Notes under the pieces: model-generated
What the model was told of the DNA's origin: nothing
Database searches by the model: none
What the model saw: only the letters and a program-made list of their open reading frames with translations
Shown here: positions 1-7,552 of the stretch, piece by piece
Numbering within the stretch: position 1 is the first letter of the stretch
Layout of the letters: every line of letters starts with the position of its first letter
Source of the DNA: Thermoplasmata archaeon
GTDB lineage: Archaea; Thermoplasmatota; Thermoplasmata; Thermoplasmatales; Thermoplasmataceae
Assembly: GCA_021797525.1 (NCBI GenBank)
Contig: JAJZZQ010000074.1
Location: 1-16,162 of the forward strand
DNA: 16,162 nt
Reading direction: 5' to 3'
Position numbers and translations under genes: made by a program

Positions 1-1
1 C

Positions 2-730
2 GTCTTTTCACTTGGCATAGACGTGAAGTACTATTCATCAAACAATTTTACCGGGCTTCCTTCAAAGGCACTTAAGGGAAAAAAACTGATATTCTCTGTG
101 GACAGGCTTGACTATACAAAGGGTCTGATAAGCAGGGTAATGGCCATTGAAACACTGATAAAGAAATTTCCAAAGTCCAGAGAGAAATTCATCTACGTTA
201 TGGTTGTGACGCCAAGCAGAACCTCTGTTACACAGTATGAGGAACTGAAGCGCGAACTGGAAATGACAATTGGCAGAGTAAATGGCCTTTATTCAGACCT
301 TTCATGGCAGCCTATCGTTTACATATACAGGAAGGTATCTGACACACTCCTGATGAGCTATTACAGGAAGGCGGATATCGCACTCATCACTCCTCTAATA
401 GATGGCCTCAATCTTGTTAGCAAGGAATTCGTTGCAGCATCCCAGAATGGGATACTTATCCTTTCCGAGTTCGCTGGTGCTGCTTTCAATCTTAAGGATG
501 CCATACTGGTTAATCCAAACGACCCTGATGAGGTGGCTCAGAAAATTCATGAGGCAATGTTCATGGAGCCCCATGAGATAACAAAAAGACTCTGGTCCCT
601 TAAGAGGACAATACAGAAATATGATCTTGAATGGTGGCTAAATAGCATTAAGAACGAGGCAATAAGGATTCATGAGCATGGAGACCGGGATATCAGAAAT
701 AGAGAAAGCATTCACAACTCTCCTGAGTGA
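2..730 (+). CDS. otsA: Trehalose-6-phosphate synthase, C-terminal half (partial at left edge)
   Basis: This GT20-family glycosyltransferase joins a nucleotide-activated glucose to glucose-6-phosphate, giving trehalose-6-phosphate in the cytoplasm. The frame is open to the left edge, and the first codons read SLGID, matching the family's PIGID segment. The 242 visible residues are about half of the usual 450-480. Two family signatures are present. DRLDYTKG lies near fragment residues 34-41, with the Arg and Lys that contact the sugar-nucleotide phosphates. TPLIDGLNLVSKE lies near residues 130-142, with the Asp and Glu that hold the donor sugar. The C-terminus runs 59 bases into otsB, so the two are probably translated as a pair. 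The first internal start-like codon (GTG at 23) falls within the catalytic domain, so it is not the true start. Function is confident from the motifs; donor specificity (UDP or other) cannot be told. Confidence 0.95.
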   Translation, partial: VFSLGIDVKYYSSNNFTGLPSKALKGKKLIFSVDRLDYTKGLISRVMAIETLIKKFPKSREKFIYVMVVTPSRTSVTQYEELKRELEMTIGRVNGLYSDLSWQPIVYIYRKVSDTLLMSYYRKADIALITPLIDGLNLVSKEFVAASQNGILILSEFAGAAFNLKDAILVNPNDPDEVAQKIHEAMFMEPHEITKRLWSLKRTIQKYDLEWWLNSIKNEAIRIHEHGDRDIRNRESIHNSPE

Positions 731-1427
731 GGATCCAGCAATATTTCTTGACTATGATGGCACTCTTGTTCCAATTCAACCTGATGCAGAGGCAGCCACT
801 GCAGACAGTGAACTTCTGGATCTGCTCCAAATTCTGGATACCCGGTACTTGCTCTGGATAGTCACGGGAAGAACCCTTGAATCCATAACGAAGTTCATTG
901 GCACTGGATTAAACATAATAGGCCTACACGGACTTGTCATGAGCAGAAAGAGTGGAATCAAAACCGTCAGCCCTATGCTTGAAAAATACAGGCCAATATT
1001 CAGGAAACTCATGGAAGGCGAGCAAGAGATCCGGAAGAGATTCCCGGGAGTAGTGATAAAGGACAAGGGTGGGGCCATTAGCTTTTCACTTTGGGAAATG
1101 GGAGATTCAGACATTGAAGATCTGGAGGATTTTCTGCGAAAAGAAGCCACGAACCTTGAACTGGAATTCTATCCGGGAAAAAGGATCTATGAACTCCGCA
1201 TACCCGGCATTAACAAGGGAAAGGCAATACGTGAAATCAGGGGGCAAATGCCCGCACTGATAATTGGTGATGACATTACGGATGAGGATGCTTTTTCCCT
1301 GAATCAGGACGCAATCACGGTGAAGGTTGGGGAAGGGGAATCTGCTGCGCGTTTCCGCATTAAGGATTACCGTTCCGTAAGGGACCTGCTTAAAATAATT
1401 GCAAGTCAGAAACCTGACACATCGTAA
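672..1427 (+). CDS. otsB: Trehalose-6-phosphate phosphatase
   Basis: This HAD-superfamily phosphatase removes phosphate from trehalose-6-phosphate to release trehalose, the second step after OtsA. HAD motif I is DYDGTL, with nucleophile D27 and general acid D29. Motif II is IVTGR (T65). The motif III lysine lies in NKGKAI (about K184), and motif IV is GDDITDEDAF (about 199-208). At 251 residues it has the usual length for the family. The start could be ATG at 672 or ATG at 678. An AAGGA at 664-668 sits 9 bases before 678 and only 3 before 672, which slightly favours 678. Either start lies within otsA. The 3' end overlaps the opposing nitrilase gene by 22 bases. The compatible solute trehalose fits osmotic, heat or acid stress, but the window shows no regulation. 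Confidence 0.94.
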   Translation: MSMETGISEIEKAFTTLLSEDPAIFLDYDGTLVPIQPDAEAATADSELLDLLQILDTRYLLWIVTGRTLESITKFIGTGLNIIGLHGLVMSRKSGIKTVSPMLEKYRPIFRKLMEGEQEIRKRFPGVVIKDKGGAISFSLWEMGDSDIEDLEDFLRKEATNLELEFYPGKRIYELRIPGINKGKAIREIRGQMPALIIGDDITDEDAFSLNQDAITVKVGEGESAARFRIKDYRSVRDLLKIIASQKPDTS

Positions 1428-2209
1428 AGGTCAAGGCGCCGTTCCTTCAAGACAGGGACTTCTTCCAGATACTTATTGACCATTCCCATATCAATTTCCA
1501 CTGTGAGTATCCCCTCCTTGTTGTCCAGTTCCTTGATTATATCCCCATAGGGGCTCACGACCATTGAGTGGCCAGTAAACTTTTCACCACACTGGGCTGT
1601 ACCAAGCACAAAGGCACCGTTCTCCGTGGCCCTTGTAACGAGCAGATTTCTCCATGTGTCAAGTTTTCTCTTTCCGGTGAACCATCCAGCCTGGTAAGAG
1701 AGGATGCTCGCCCCGGTGATTCTCAATATCCTCGATGGTTCAGGGAACCTCAGATCATAGCAGATCAGTGAGCCGATGTTGGATTTGCCTATTCCAAAAG
1801 GCTTAACCTGCATCCTTCCGGGCTCAAACACGCTGCTTTCCTTCATCGAGTAGGCATCAAAAAGATGGGTCTTCCTGTATTTTCCGCATATTATACCCAT
1901 GCTGTCCACAAGCACAGATGTGTTGAATGGCCTGAGTGCATAGGAATTCTTCTCCGAAATATTCGTGAGAAGGTATGAGCCTGACCCTTTTAATACTGAA
2001 GATAGCTGCTGAACGAATGGCCCATCAACAGGTTCCGCTTCTTCTGCAGTCTTTTCAGGGGAAGAATAGTCTGGCACATGCATATGGTATTCTGGAAATA
2101 TAACAAGATCAGGTTTCCCACTCAGGGCATCCTTCAGAAAACCAATGGATCTTTCCAGATTTTCCGCCTTATCTGAACCCGACTGAAATTGTATCAATGA
2201 AATCTTCAT
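1406..2209 (-). CDS. Nitrilase-superfamily (carbon-nitrogen) hydrolase
   Basis: This is a carbon-nitrogen hydrolase that attacks an amide or nitrile through a Glu-Lys-Cys triad. The triad residues are visible: E40 in VIFPEYH, K113 in GKYRKTHLF and C150 in LICYDLRFPE. The 267 residues fit the single-domain Nit-type amidases, a group that includes omega-amidase and deaminated-glutathione amidase. The substrate cannot be assigned from sequence. It is the last gene of the topo VI unit, beginning 4 bases after the subunit A stop. A GAGG about 8 bases before its ATG lies in the last codons of subunit A, so cotranscription is likely. Its 3' end overlaps otsB on the other strand. It may be a metabolite-repair enzyme; a link to topoisomerase function would be speculation. 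Confidence 0.9.
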   Translation of the reverse strand: MKISLIQFQSGSDKAENLERSIGFLKDALSGKPDLVIFPEYHMHVPDYSSPEKTAEEAEPVDGPFVQQLSSVLKGSGSYLLTNISEKNSYALRPFNTSVLVDSMGIICGKYRKTHLFDAYSMKESSVFEPGRMQVKPFGIGKSNIGSLICYDLRFPEPSRILRITGASILSYQAGWFTGKRKLDTWRNLLVTRATENGAFVLGTAQCGEKFTGHSMVVSPYGDIIKELDNKEGILTVEIDMGMVNKYLEEVPVLKERRLDLYDVSGF

Positions 2210-2213
2210 GCAA

Positions 2214-3305
2214 TCATCCTCTGAATCCCTCTATCTCAGATAGTTTTTCCGGCAGGTAAGTTTTTGTCACGTAATCCAGCCCATATTTGGCAAGAGCCTG
2301 TTGTTCAGCCTTTTTGCCGATCCTGAGCATTGTCTCTATCTCCTGGACCCAGAATTCCGAATTGAATCTTGGATCCTTCAGCTCGGAATTCAGGGCAGCA
2401 ACATCCCGGTCGCTCAGTTTATCTGTGGGAAGATCGTAATTCAATATATCTGATGCCGTTATACCTATAAATTCTGCTGTTGGAACTGCAAGGTATTCTG
2501 AGATGTGTGCGGTCTTTATTGCACCGTAAGCGATTGAACCGAATATTCTGAAAGACCATGGATCACCATCTGTAAATACATATATGGGGAGTTTTTTTTC
2601 TGAATTCAGCCTCTTCAGCAATCTCCTGGTACTTCTGGCAGGCTGGCCTTTCAGATGTACAAGCAACGCACGGCTCTCTTCATCAAATCCATTTTCAACG
2701 AGCCTGTCAAACATTCCTCCTGTCTCTATTGCCAGGATGAAGTCAGCATCCACGTCCTTTATTCTCAGTTTCTCCTCTTCCACATTATATGGAATAGGAT
2801 ATCCACTGTCCCCAACATCATCTTTGCAGTTTATCCTTTTGAATTCTCCTTTTCTTGTCTTTTCCTCTACAGTGATGTTTCCAATTATGCTGGCTCCATT
2901 TTCCTCTGGCCTTAACTTGAAATCCTCCCTTAGAAGGGAGGAAAGTACCTCAAGATCTTCAGCCATCATGTTTGATTCGTCCTGAGCCCCGAATTTAGCC
3001 AGATTCCAACCTTCGGAAATATAATACATTTCTCTGAGAGTTGATGATTTGTTGGTCTGTATCATGCTTTCTATAAATTCCACCATATAAAGAAGTTTCA
3101 GAATATACTGGGCCCCATCCAGACTTTTGGCACTTCTTGTTACCGTTGACTCACCGTACTTCCATACAGATGAAAGGTAATCAAGCACAATATTGTCCTT
3201 GTTCCTTGAAGACATCTGTATCTCAGGAACATCCCCGCTGGAAATAGAAGAGTGAATTGAGCTTATTATTTCCTTGAATTTTTTCTCTGCCGGTGAATCA
3301 TTCAT
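2214..3305 (-). CDS. top6A: DNA topoisomerase VI subunit A (Spo11-like)
   Basis: This is the DNA-cleaving subunit of the type IIB topoisomerase. It makes a transient double-strand break with 5' phosphotyrosyl links so that another duplex can pass through. The 363 residues match the family length. The winged-helix CAP region holds the RExYY motif; the second Tyr (Y95) aligns with the Spo11/Top6A catalytic tyrosine. The Toprim domain supplies the metal-binding acids: E194 in AIETGGMF, and D246 and D248 in FTDGDPW. The start ATG lies 8 bases inside the end of subunit B. A GAGG inside subunit B precedes it by 9 bases, so translation is probably coupled, which fits an A2B2 enzyme. All key residues are present. 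Confidence 0.97.
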   Translation of the reverse strand: MNDSPAEKKFKEIISSIHSSISSGDVPEIQMSSRNKDNIVLDYLSSVWKYGESTVTRSAKSLDGAQYILKLLYMVEFIESMIQTNKSSTLREMYYISEGWNLAKFGAQDESNMMAEDLEVLSSLLREDFKLRPEENGASIIGNITVEEKTRKGEFKRINCKDDVGDSGYPIPYNVEEEKLRIKDVDADFILAIETGGMFDRLVENGFDEESRALLVHLKGQPARSTRRLLKRLNSEKKLPIYVFTDGDPWSFRIFGSIAYGAIKTAHISEYLAVPTAEFIGITASDILNYDLPTDKLSDRDVAALNSELKDPRFNSEFWVQEIETMLRIGKKAEQQALAKYGLDYVTKTYLPEKLSEIEGFRG

Positions 3306-5172
3306 TACTATCAGCCTCTATCCTGAGTTCCTCCTCGAAGTAATCGGGAGGCAACTGCTCAGCACCCTGAATCCATACCGGGTCTATCCCGGTGAAGTAG
3401 TAATCTGTCCCAGGGTACTGATTGAAAGTACCTTTCACTGTAAACTGGAAGATAACTCTTCGGGAAGGCTCCAGTCCATTGACTTCGAAACTGAGTGTCT
3501 CGGATGAGGAAGATGTTCCGGGTGGCTCAGCATAAAGCTTGAATGTTGCACTCTTTCTGGTGAAGTTGACAACTTCGGCCCTGATATCATAATGATCCTC
3601 ATTTCTCTGAAAAGTCTCTGTCACAAAGATAACATTTGCTATCTTGGAGAGCACCATTGAGATATCCGGTTCAGGCAATCCCAGAAGAGAGGAACTTTTA
3701 GCTCCAATTTCAGGGATTATCTTCTCAACAAGTGTGAACTTTTCATATATCTTCGAACGCTTTTCTTTCTTGTTTATGAACCCTCTCACTCCCCTGGCTG
3801 CTGTTTTCAATGCGGCGGTGATCTCCTCCATTATAGAGTCAATCCCTGCAATCGCCTCTTTTGATTCAGATGTAAAGGGGAGTCTGATACCGAAAACATG
3901 TACAAGGATAATGGCAGGTCCAAATGGGGCCCCCTTTCCTCCTCTCTGGTCAAAACCATATCCCCTCCAGTCCATTTCCGAAATCGCCCTTGTAATGGCA
4001 CATGCACCCGGCTGATACAGAAGGGGGACCTTATTTGCGAATCTTACTATTCTGACCTGCTCATCTGCCGGAAGGTTACCACCGTAGACTATTCCAACCT
4101 CCACCGAAAATGGGTTGCCGTTATGTACAGAAACTGGACGCTGAACAGGTTTACCAAAGTACAGAGGCTGCAGTTCTCCATATATGTTTTTCAGCCCCCG
4201 CCTGATAAAGTCGCTTCCAAGGGGAGAAAGACAGTCTGTTGGTGGAGGCAATATTTTAACAGAATTAAAGGCATCCAGCACCTTTTTCATATACTGTATT
4301 TCCAGATTCTCAACTGGTATTGAGAAATCAATTCCGGATAAGGATGACATCTCATCCAGTGTCCTGGGCGTTAACCTGCTAAGGTCCTGAAGCAAAAATT
4401 CACCTAATGTCCTTTTCGGAACCGATCTGGCCATTCTGTAAAGTTCACCCAGCTCCAGGCCCATAGGGTGTGGCTTGATGGACCTTGCCGGGATGGAAGC
4501 TTTCTCGATGACGCGCTCAATTCGAACCTTCTTTCCATCCGGGTCTATGAATGTGAACTGTGCATTTGGATTCACTATTGCGGATTCCTTAAGGTACTCA
4601 AATACTGACTGTTTGCCTGTCTGGTATTTCCCCTTAAGAGGTATCTCAATTCTTGTTCCGCTCTCCCTTTCCCATATTACCGGCTTCTCACTGATTATGT
4701 CTGCCTTGTTCTCCTTTACATTTATTCCAAGCTCGAAGGCGTAGGCCACGTCTTCCTGTTTCTGTTTTGTCCTGATTTTTGAAGGGAGTGCAGTTGTGAT
4801 CTGGCCATAAAGTATGGATGCAGTTATCCCTATGCCCTGCTGTCCCCTGGATTGCCTCAGGGTTCCGAACCTTGAGCCATAGAGAAGCCGCCCGAAAACG
4901 TTTGGAACTTCCTTCCTCGATATCCCTGGGCCATTGTCCTCCACTATAACATTGAGGGAATCATCTCCAGTTCTGTTTATCTCAACATATATTTCAGGGA
5001 GGATCTGGTACTCCTCGCATGCATCGAGGGAGTTGTCGACTGCCTCCTTTATAACCATAAAGAGGGATTTCTGCAGCGAGTCAAAGCCAAGTATGTGCCT
5101 GTTCTTCTCAAAAAATTCGGAGATTGATGTCTCCCTGAACTCTGAAGGGGCATCACTCTTTCTGGTGCTCAT
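3298..5172 (-). CDS. top6B: DNA topoisomerase VI subunit B (GHKL ATPase)
   Basis: This is the ATP-binding subunit of topoisomerase VI. It dimerises on ATP binding and drives strand passage through the subunit A gate. The GHKL motifs are clear: EAVDNSLDA (43-51, catalytic E43, Mg ligand N47), DNGPGI (79-84) and GQQGIG (110-115). A helix-two-turn-helix region follows at about 235-300. The transducer domain carries a WRGY segment (402-405), resembling the DNA-contacting WKxY motif, and SESKEA (about 435-440) with the probable switch lysine. Residues from about 515 onward look like the extra beta-rich, Ig-like C-terminal domain of longer versions such as that of Methanosarcina mazei, explaining the 624-residue length. 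It heads its operon. The ATG sits about 25 bases from a TATA-like box and has no Shine-Dalgarno, suggesting leaderless translation. Confidence 0.97.
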   Translation of the reverse strand: MSTRKSDAPSEFRETSISEFFEKNRHILGFDSLQKSLFMVIKEAVDNSLDACEEYQILPEIYVEINRTGDDSLNVIVEDNGPGISRKEVPNVFGRLLYGSRFGTLRQSRGQQGIGITASILYGQITTALPSKIRTKQKQEDVAYAFELGINVKENKADIISEKPVIWERESGTRIEIPLKGKYQTGKQSVFEYLKESAIVNPNAQFTFIDPDGKKVRIERVIEKASIPARSIKPHPMGLELGELYRMARSVPKRTLGEFLLQDLSRLTPRTLDEMSSLSGIDFSIPVENLEIQYMKKVLDAFNSVKILPPPTDCLSPLGSDFIRRGLKNIYGELQPLYFGKPVQRPVSVHNGNPFSVEVGIVYGGNLPADEQVRIVRFANKVPLLYQPGACAITRAISEMDWRGYGFDQRGGKGAPFGPAIILVHVFGIRLPFTSESKEAIAGIDSIMEEITAALKTAARGVRGFINKKEKRSKIYEKFTLVEKIIPEIGAKSSSLLGLPEPDISMVLSKIANVIFVTETFQRNEDHYDIRAEVVNFTRKSATFKLYAEPPGTSSSSETLSFEVNGLEPSRRVIFQFTVKGTFNQYPGTDYYFTGIDPVWIQGAEQLPPDYFEEELRIEADSNE

Positions 5173-5192
5173 TGGACTGAAAAGGCAGATAC

Positions 5193-5200
5193 AGATAAAT
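5193..5200 (-). promoter_or_regulatory. Probable TATA box for the topo VI operon
   Basis: Read on the minus strand this is ATTTATCT, in the 40-base gap between the PAC2 stop and the topo VI subunit B start. Its centre is about 25 bases from the A of the ATG, the distance expected if transcription begins at the start codon. The gene has no Shine-Dalgarno, which agrees with a leaderless message. The promoter call is inferred from motif and spacing. Confidence 0.55.
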
Positions 5201-5212
5201 TGTTTTGCGGCT

Positions 5213-5971
5213 TTATCCGAAGTATCCGAGATCTTCCTTTGGCTGGGCCCTTGTCTGAGCTTCTTCCTGCATACGGCCAGTAATCTGTTCTATCTGCTTG
5301 GTCCTTTCGTCGAGGTCATCAAGATTAATATCAAGGTCAAGTAGGTTCTTCAGAACCTTTACAACCTCTCTTGCTCCCTTGGGGTCTGCAAAATAGCCAG
5401 AGGTTTCTCCCATGAGGCATGCACCGTAAATAGAGAACATCTCGCTGGACATGCCAAGTATGACGCCAGCGGATCCCACTATGCCTCCGCCCGGTTCTCC
5501 CTTTGGAAAAACAACTCCGCTCTCCTTCAATCTTTCAATCATTCCGGGATCAGTAACTGCGCCAAGAACCCTGGGTTCATCCACTATTTTTCCAGTGCTG
5601 TAACCACCAAGAGTATATACTCTAGACAGGCCAAATTGCTTGAGCATTTCCAGTATAGCGTAAGATACTTCATACTGGCCCTCCTGTGTTGTCCCCTGAA
5701 AATCTCCCACAAGCACAAGCAAATCCTGCTTCCCACGGAATTTCTTGTAATATATGCTGTTTCTTACCAGTCTTGCAACACCTTCCTCGTCAATAAAGAC
5801 CTGAGGAGGAAAATACTGTGAGAACATGTCAGCCAGCTTTTCCATCTTGAACTTGTCTATAAGATAATCTGCCGCTATCTTTCCTACGTTGCCTATTCCC
5901 GGAAGCCCCCCTATTAGAACAGGGTTGCTCAGTTTCGGTTTCTTATACTGCCTTATTATTATTTTCTCCAT
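5213..5971 (-). CDS. PAC2-family proteasome assembly chaperone (PbaB-like)
   Basis: This cytoplasmic PAC2-family protein is related to the archaeal PbaA/PbaB factors that aid 20S proteasome assembly. The N-terminal signature is the glycine-rich LIGGLPGIGNVGKIAADYLI (about 20-39). It continues with the typical VLVGDFQG, YTLGGYSTGK and ACLMGETSGYF segments and a charged C-terminal helix, likely a coiled coil. The chain ends in LGYFG, an aromatic tail recalling proteasome-binding HbYX tails but not an exact match. ATG at 5971 is preferred: a GAGGGGG lies 5 bases upstream. An in-frame GTG at 5974 directly precedes it. The gene overlaps the end of Nop10 by 29 bases and closes the L44e-S27e-eIF2alpha-Nop10 group. 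The family call is firm; the chaperone role is by homology. Confidence 0.88.
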   Translation of the reverse strand: MEKIIIRQYKKPKLSNPVLIGGLPGIGNVGKIAADYLIDKFKMEKLADMFSQYFPPQVFIDEEGVARLVRNSIYYKKFRGKQDLLVLVGDFQGTTQEGQYEVSYAILEMLKQFGLSRVYTLGGYSTGKIVDEPRVLGAVTDPGMIERLKESGVVFPKGEPGGGIVGSAGVILGMSSEMFSIYGACLMGETSGYFADPKGAREVVKVLKNLLDLDINLDDLDERTKQIEQITGRMQEEAQTRAQPKEDLGYFG

Positions 5972-6128
5972 CACTACCCCCTCTTTCCATTAATCTGTAT
6001 TTCTGAAATCTGTCATTCGTGGAAAATCTCGGAGGCATTGCGTAAACAGCCATGCCACCACATTTGGGGCACTTATCCAGCATGGTGTAAGCGCCACACA
6101 TGGTGCATCTGTAAATCAATGAACGCAA
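5943..6128 (-). CDS. nop10: H/ACA ribonucleoprotein protein Nop10
   Basis: This small zinc-ribbon protein binds Cbf5 and organises the H/ACA guide RNP that makes pseudouridine in rRNA. The four zinc cysteines are C8, C11, C20 and C23 (CxxC-x8-CxxC), followed by the diagnostic PPRFSxxDxxxKYR segment. It is 61 residues, the normal size. The start is TTG at 6128, giving MRSLIYRC, which aligns with the family N-terminus; no ATG lies upstream in frame. It begins 8 bases after the eIF2alpha stop, and its last 29 bases overlap PAC2. Its catalytic partner Cbf5 is encoded about 5 kb away in this window. Confidence 0.93.
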   Translation of the reverse strand: MRSLIYRCTMCGAYTMLDKCPKCGGMAVYAMPPRFSTNDRFQKYRLMERGGSDGENNNKAV

Positions 6129-6136
6129 TTAAACCA

Positions 6137-6895
6137 CTATTTCCTGGTGAATTCAGTAACCACGTTGTATTTTTTTGAGTTATCTGTGATCTTCTGTACC
6201 ACTCTTTTCAATACATCTTCTGCCGACTTATAATCTTTCTCTGTTACAACAATATTGTATCTGGGAGCTCCGGCATACTGTATCCTGACATTTTCCTCAA
6301 CAGATTCCTTGAAAGTATTCTTGATCCTCTCAACACCGTCACGCTCAAGGGAGTATGCCTCTACAACCCCTCCAATCTTCAGATAGGGCAGTACAACGTT
6401 TTCCTTTGCAACCTTTACAAATGTCTCCTTCCACTTCCCCTGGACATCCGGAAGCCATTCATCTGCACTGGCAGATGCGTCTTCAAAGGCTTCGTATAAA
6501 GAACCGAACCTCTTTACGAGATCATCGGCAAACTCCTTTCTGCTGGTTTCAACAGATTTTTTCAGCGACTTGGATACAATCTCAAGAAGCTTGTCAGCCC
6601 TCTGGTCATTCTTCCACTCTGAAACTTTCTCCCTCTTCTGGTGTTCATTAACTCTCTTAAGGGAAAGCTCTGCATAATTCCTTGAAGGATCAACACTGAG
6701 CACTTTGCAGACTGTCTTCTGGCCTTCCCTCAGATAATCTTTAATGTGCCTGACCCAACCAGTGGCAACTTCAGCGATGTGAACAAAACCTTCGCAGTTA
6801 GGATACTCCTCAAGCTTGGCATTTGCGCCGAAGTTCTTGACACCCTTTATTGTGACAACTACGAGGTCACCAGGTTCAGGAAGTCCCTTCTTCAT
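6137..6895 (-). CDS. eif2a: Translation initiation factor 2 subunit alpha (aIF2-alpha)
   Basis: This is the alpha subunit of the archaeal aIF2 heterotrimer, which delivers initiator Met-tRNA to the small ribosomal subunit. Residues about 8-83 form an S1-type RNA-binding fold, with signature GFVHIAEVATGWVRHI and later YAELSLKRV. A helical domain (about 90-170) and an alpha-beta domain that contacts the gamma subunit (about 175-250) follow. Length (252) is slightly short but normal for archaea. The position of the eukaryotic regulatory Ser51 appears to be Ala followed by Thr in this alignment; that reading is by eye. The ATG overlaps the S27e stop by 4 bases, with GGAG 7 bases upstream, indicating coupled translation. 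Confidence 0.95.
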   Translation of the reverse strand: MKKGLPEPGDLVVVTIKGVKNFGANAKLEEYPNCEGFVHIAEVATGWVRHIKDYLREGQKTVCKVLSVDPSRNYAELSLKRVNEHQKREKVSEWKNDQRADKLLEIVSKSLKKSVETSRKEFADDLVKRFGSLYEAFEDASASADEWLPDVQGKWKETFVKVAKENVVLPYLKIGGVVEAYSLERDGVERIKNTFKESVEENVRIQYAGAPRYNIVVTEKDYKSAEDVLKRVVQKITDNSKKYNVVTEFTRK

Positions 6896-7101
6896 TCTGT
6901 TTCTCCAACAAGTTCAGCGGACAATTCTGAAATTCCACCCGTTGGCCTTGAAAGAGTTGCCCCGCATATATTGCATACGACTGTAGATGATGTTCTTGTA
7001 TATGTTGGCTGGACATTGCCGCAATCCTTGCATTTGATCTTTACAAAACGGTTTCCTATTCCTTTCGGCTTAACAAATTTCTTTGTTGTTTCCTCTGACA
7101 T
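6892..7101 (-). CDS. rps27e: Ribosomal protein eS27 (S27e)
   Basis: This is a small-subunit zinc-ribbon ribosomal protein of the archaeal/eukaryotic type, 69 residues. Zinc ligands are C24, C27, C43 and C46 (CKDCG and CNICG), with the family segments VKIKC, STVVCN and PTGG. The start is supported by a strong GGAGG 7 bases before the ATG, lying in the last codons of L44e. It sits directly after L44e (2-base gap) and overlaps aIF2-alpha by 4 bases. The L44e-S27e-aIF2alpha-Nop10 order is widely conserved in archaea, supporting the call. Confidence 0.96.
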   Translation of the reverse strand: MSEETTKKFVKPKGIGNRFVKIKCKDCGNVQPTYTRTSSTVVCNICGATLSRPTGGISELSAELVGETE

Positions 7102-7103
7102 TA

Positions 7104-7379
7104 TTATGCCTCCACAAGCTCAAACTTCTTAGCTCTTATTCCCTGTGGTGTAACTGCCTTTTTGCAGGTTGTGCATCTCAAACGCAGAGCTACTCTCTTT
7201 GTAGGCTTCTCTCGACCTTCATATTTTGGCCTCGGGAAACCTCCAAATCCTGAGGTTGCCCTTCTGAATCTTCTCTGTCCTGCCCTGAACTCGCTTGCTT
7301 TCTTCTTCCTTACCCTTTCTACCTCATGTTTTGTATGCTTCTTGCATTTCGGGCAGTAACTCATAATTACCTTAGGCAT
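7104..7379 (-). CDS. rpl44e: Ribosomal protein eL42 (L44e)
   Basis: This large-subunit protein binds near the tRNA exit site. From ATG at 7379 the product is 91 residues, beginning [12 protein letters not shown] as the family does. It has zinc cysteines C9, C12, C69 and C72, and the basic GFGGFPRP loop. The same frame stays open for 49 more codons to an ATG at 7526, giving a lysine- and arginine-rich extension not known to me in L44e. I prefer 7379 from family length and from an AGGTG 12 bases upstream, but the promoter position leaves the longer form possible (see findings). It is the first gene of the L44e-S27e-aIF2alpha-Nop10-PAC2 unit. Confidence 0.93.
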   Translation of the reverse strand: MPKVIMSYCPKCKKHTKHEVERVRKKKASEFRAGQRRFRRATSGFGGFPRPKYEGREKPTKRVALRLRCTTCKKAVTPQGIRAKKFELVEA

Positions 7380-7530
7380 TTTCAATAGATCCACCTTAAA
7401 TGTACATTCGGAATCATTCTTTGGAATGATTTGTCTTGCTGCATTGATTCTTTTCTTATAAGGTTTCTTAAGCTTATCCATGCCAATAGTATCAGAAGGT
7501 GAGATACCTCGATGTCTGGACGGCATTCAT
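7380..7530 (-). promoter_or_regulatory. L44e 5' leader or in-frame N-terminal extension
   Basis: This stretch lies between the likely transcription start (about 7530, judged from the TATA box) and the usual L44e start. In the L44e frame it is open from ATG 7526 and rich in Lys/Arg. In another frame an ATG at 7530 opens a 12-codon peptide ([12 protein letters not shown]) ending at 7492. A perfect 8-bp hairpin lies at 7412-7431. Whether this is untranslated leader, leader peptide or protein extension cannot be decided from sequence alone. Confidence 0.45.
7412..7431 (-). repeat. Perfect 8-bp inverted repeat with 4-base loop
   Basis: AATCATTC (7412-7419) and GAATGATT (7424-7431) are exact reverse complements around a 4-base loop. 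The hairpin would lie about 32 bases upstream of the usual L44e start in the mRNA. It is A/U-rich, so only moderately stable. No run of T follows on the minus strand, so it does not resemble a terminator. Confidence 0.6.
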
Positions 7531-7552
7531 TTAGTGGAATGACATCTAGGAT

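Noticed and set aside
776..1150. Minus-strand ORF across otsB
   Set aside because: It lies fully antisense to a well-supported phosphatase, has no family motif, and is rich in Ser/Arg as expected of a shadow frame.
1428..1440. Terminator between otsB and the opposing amidase
   Set aside because: The genes overlap at their ends and neither strand shows a T-run longer than four nearby.
2584..2985. Plus-strand ORFs antisense to topo VI subunit A
   Set aside because: Subunit A has all catalytic motifs in this stretch; the antisense products resemble no protein family.
3644..4744. Several plus-strand ORFs antisense to topo VI subunit B
   Set aside because: They are shadows of a clearly coding gene and have no start signals.
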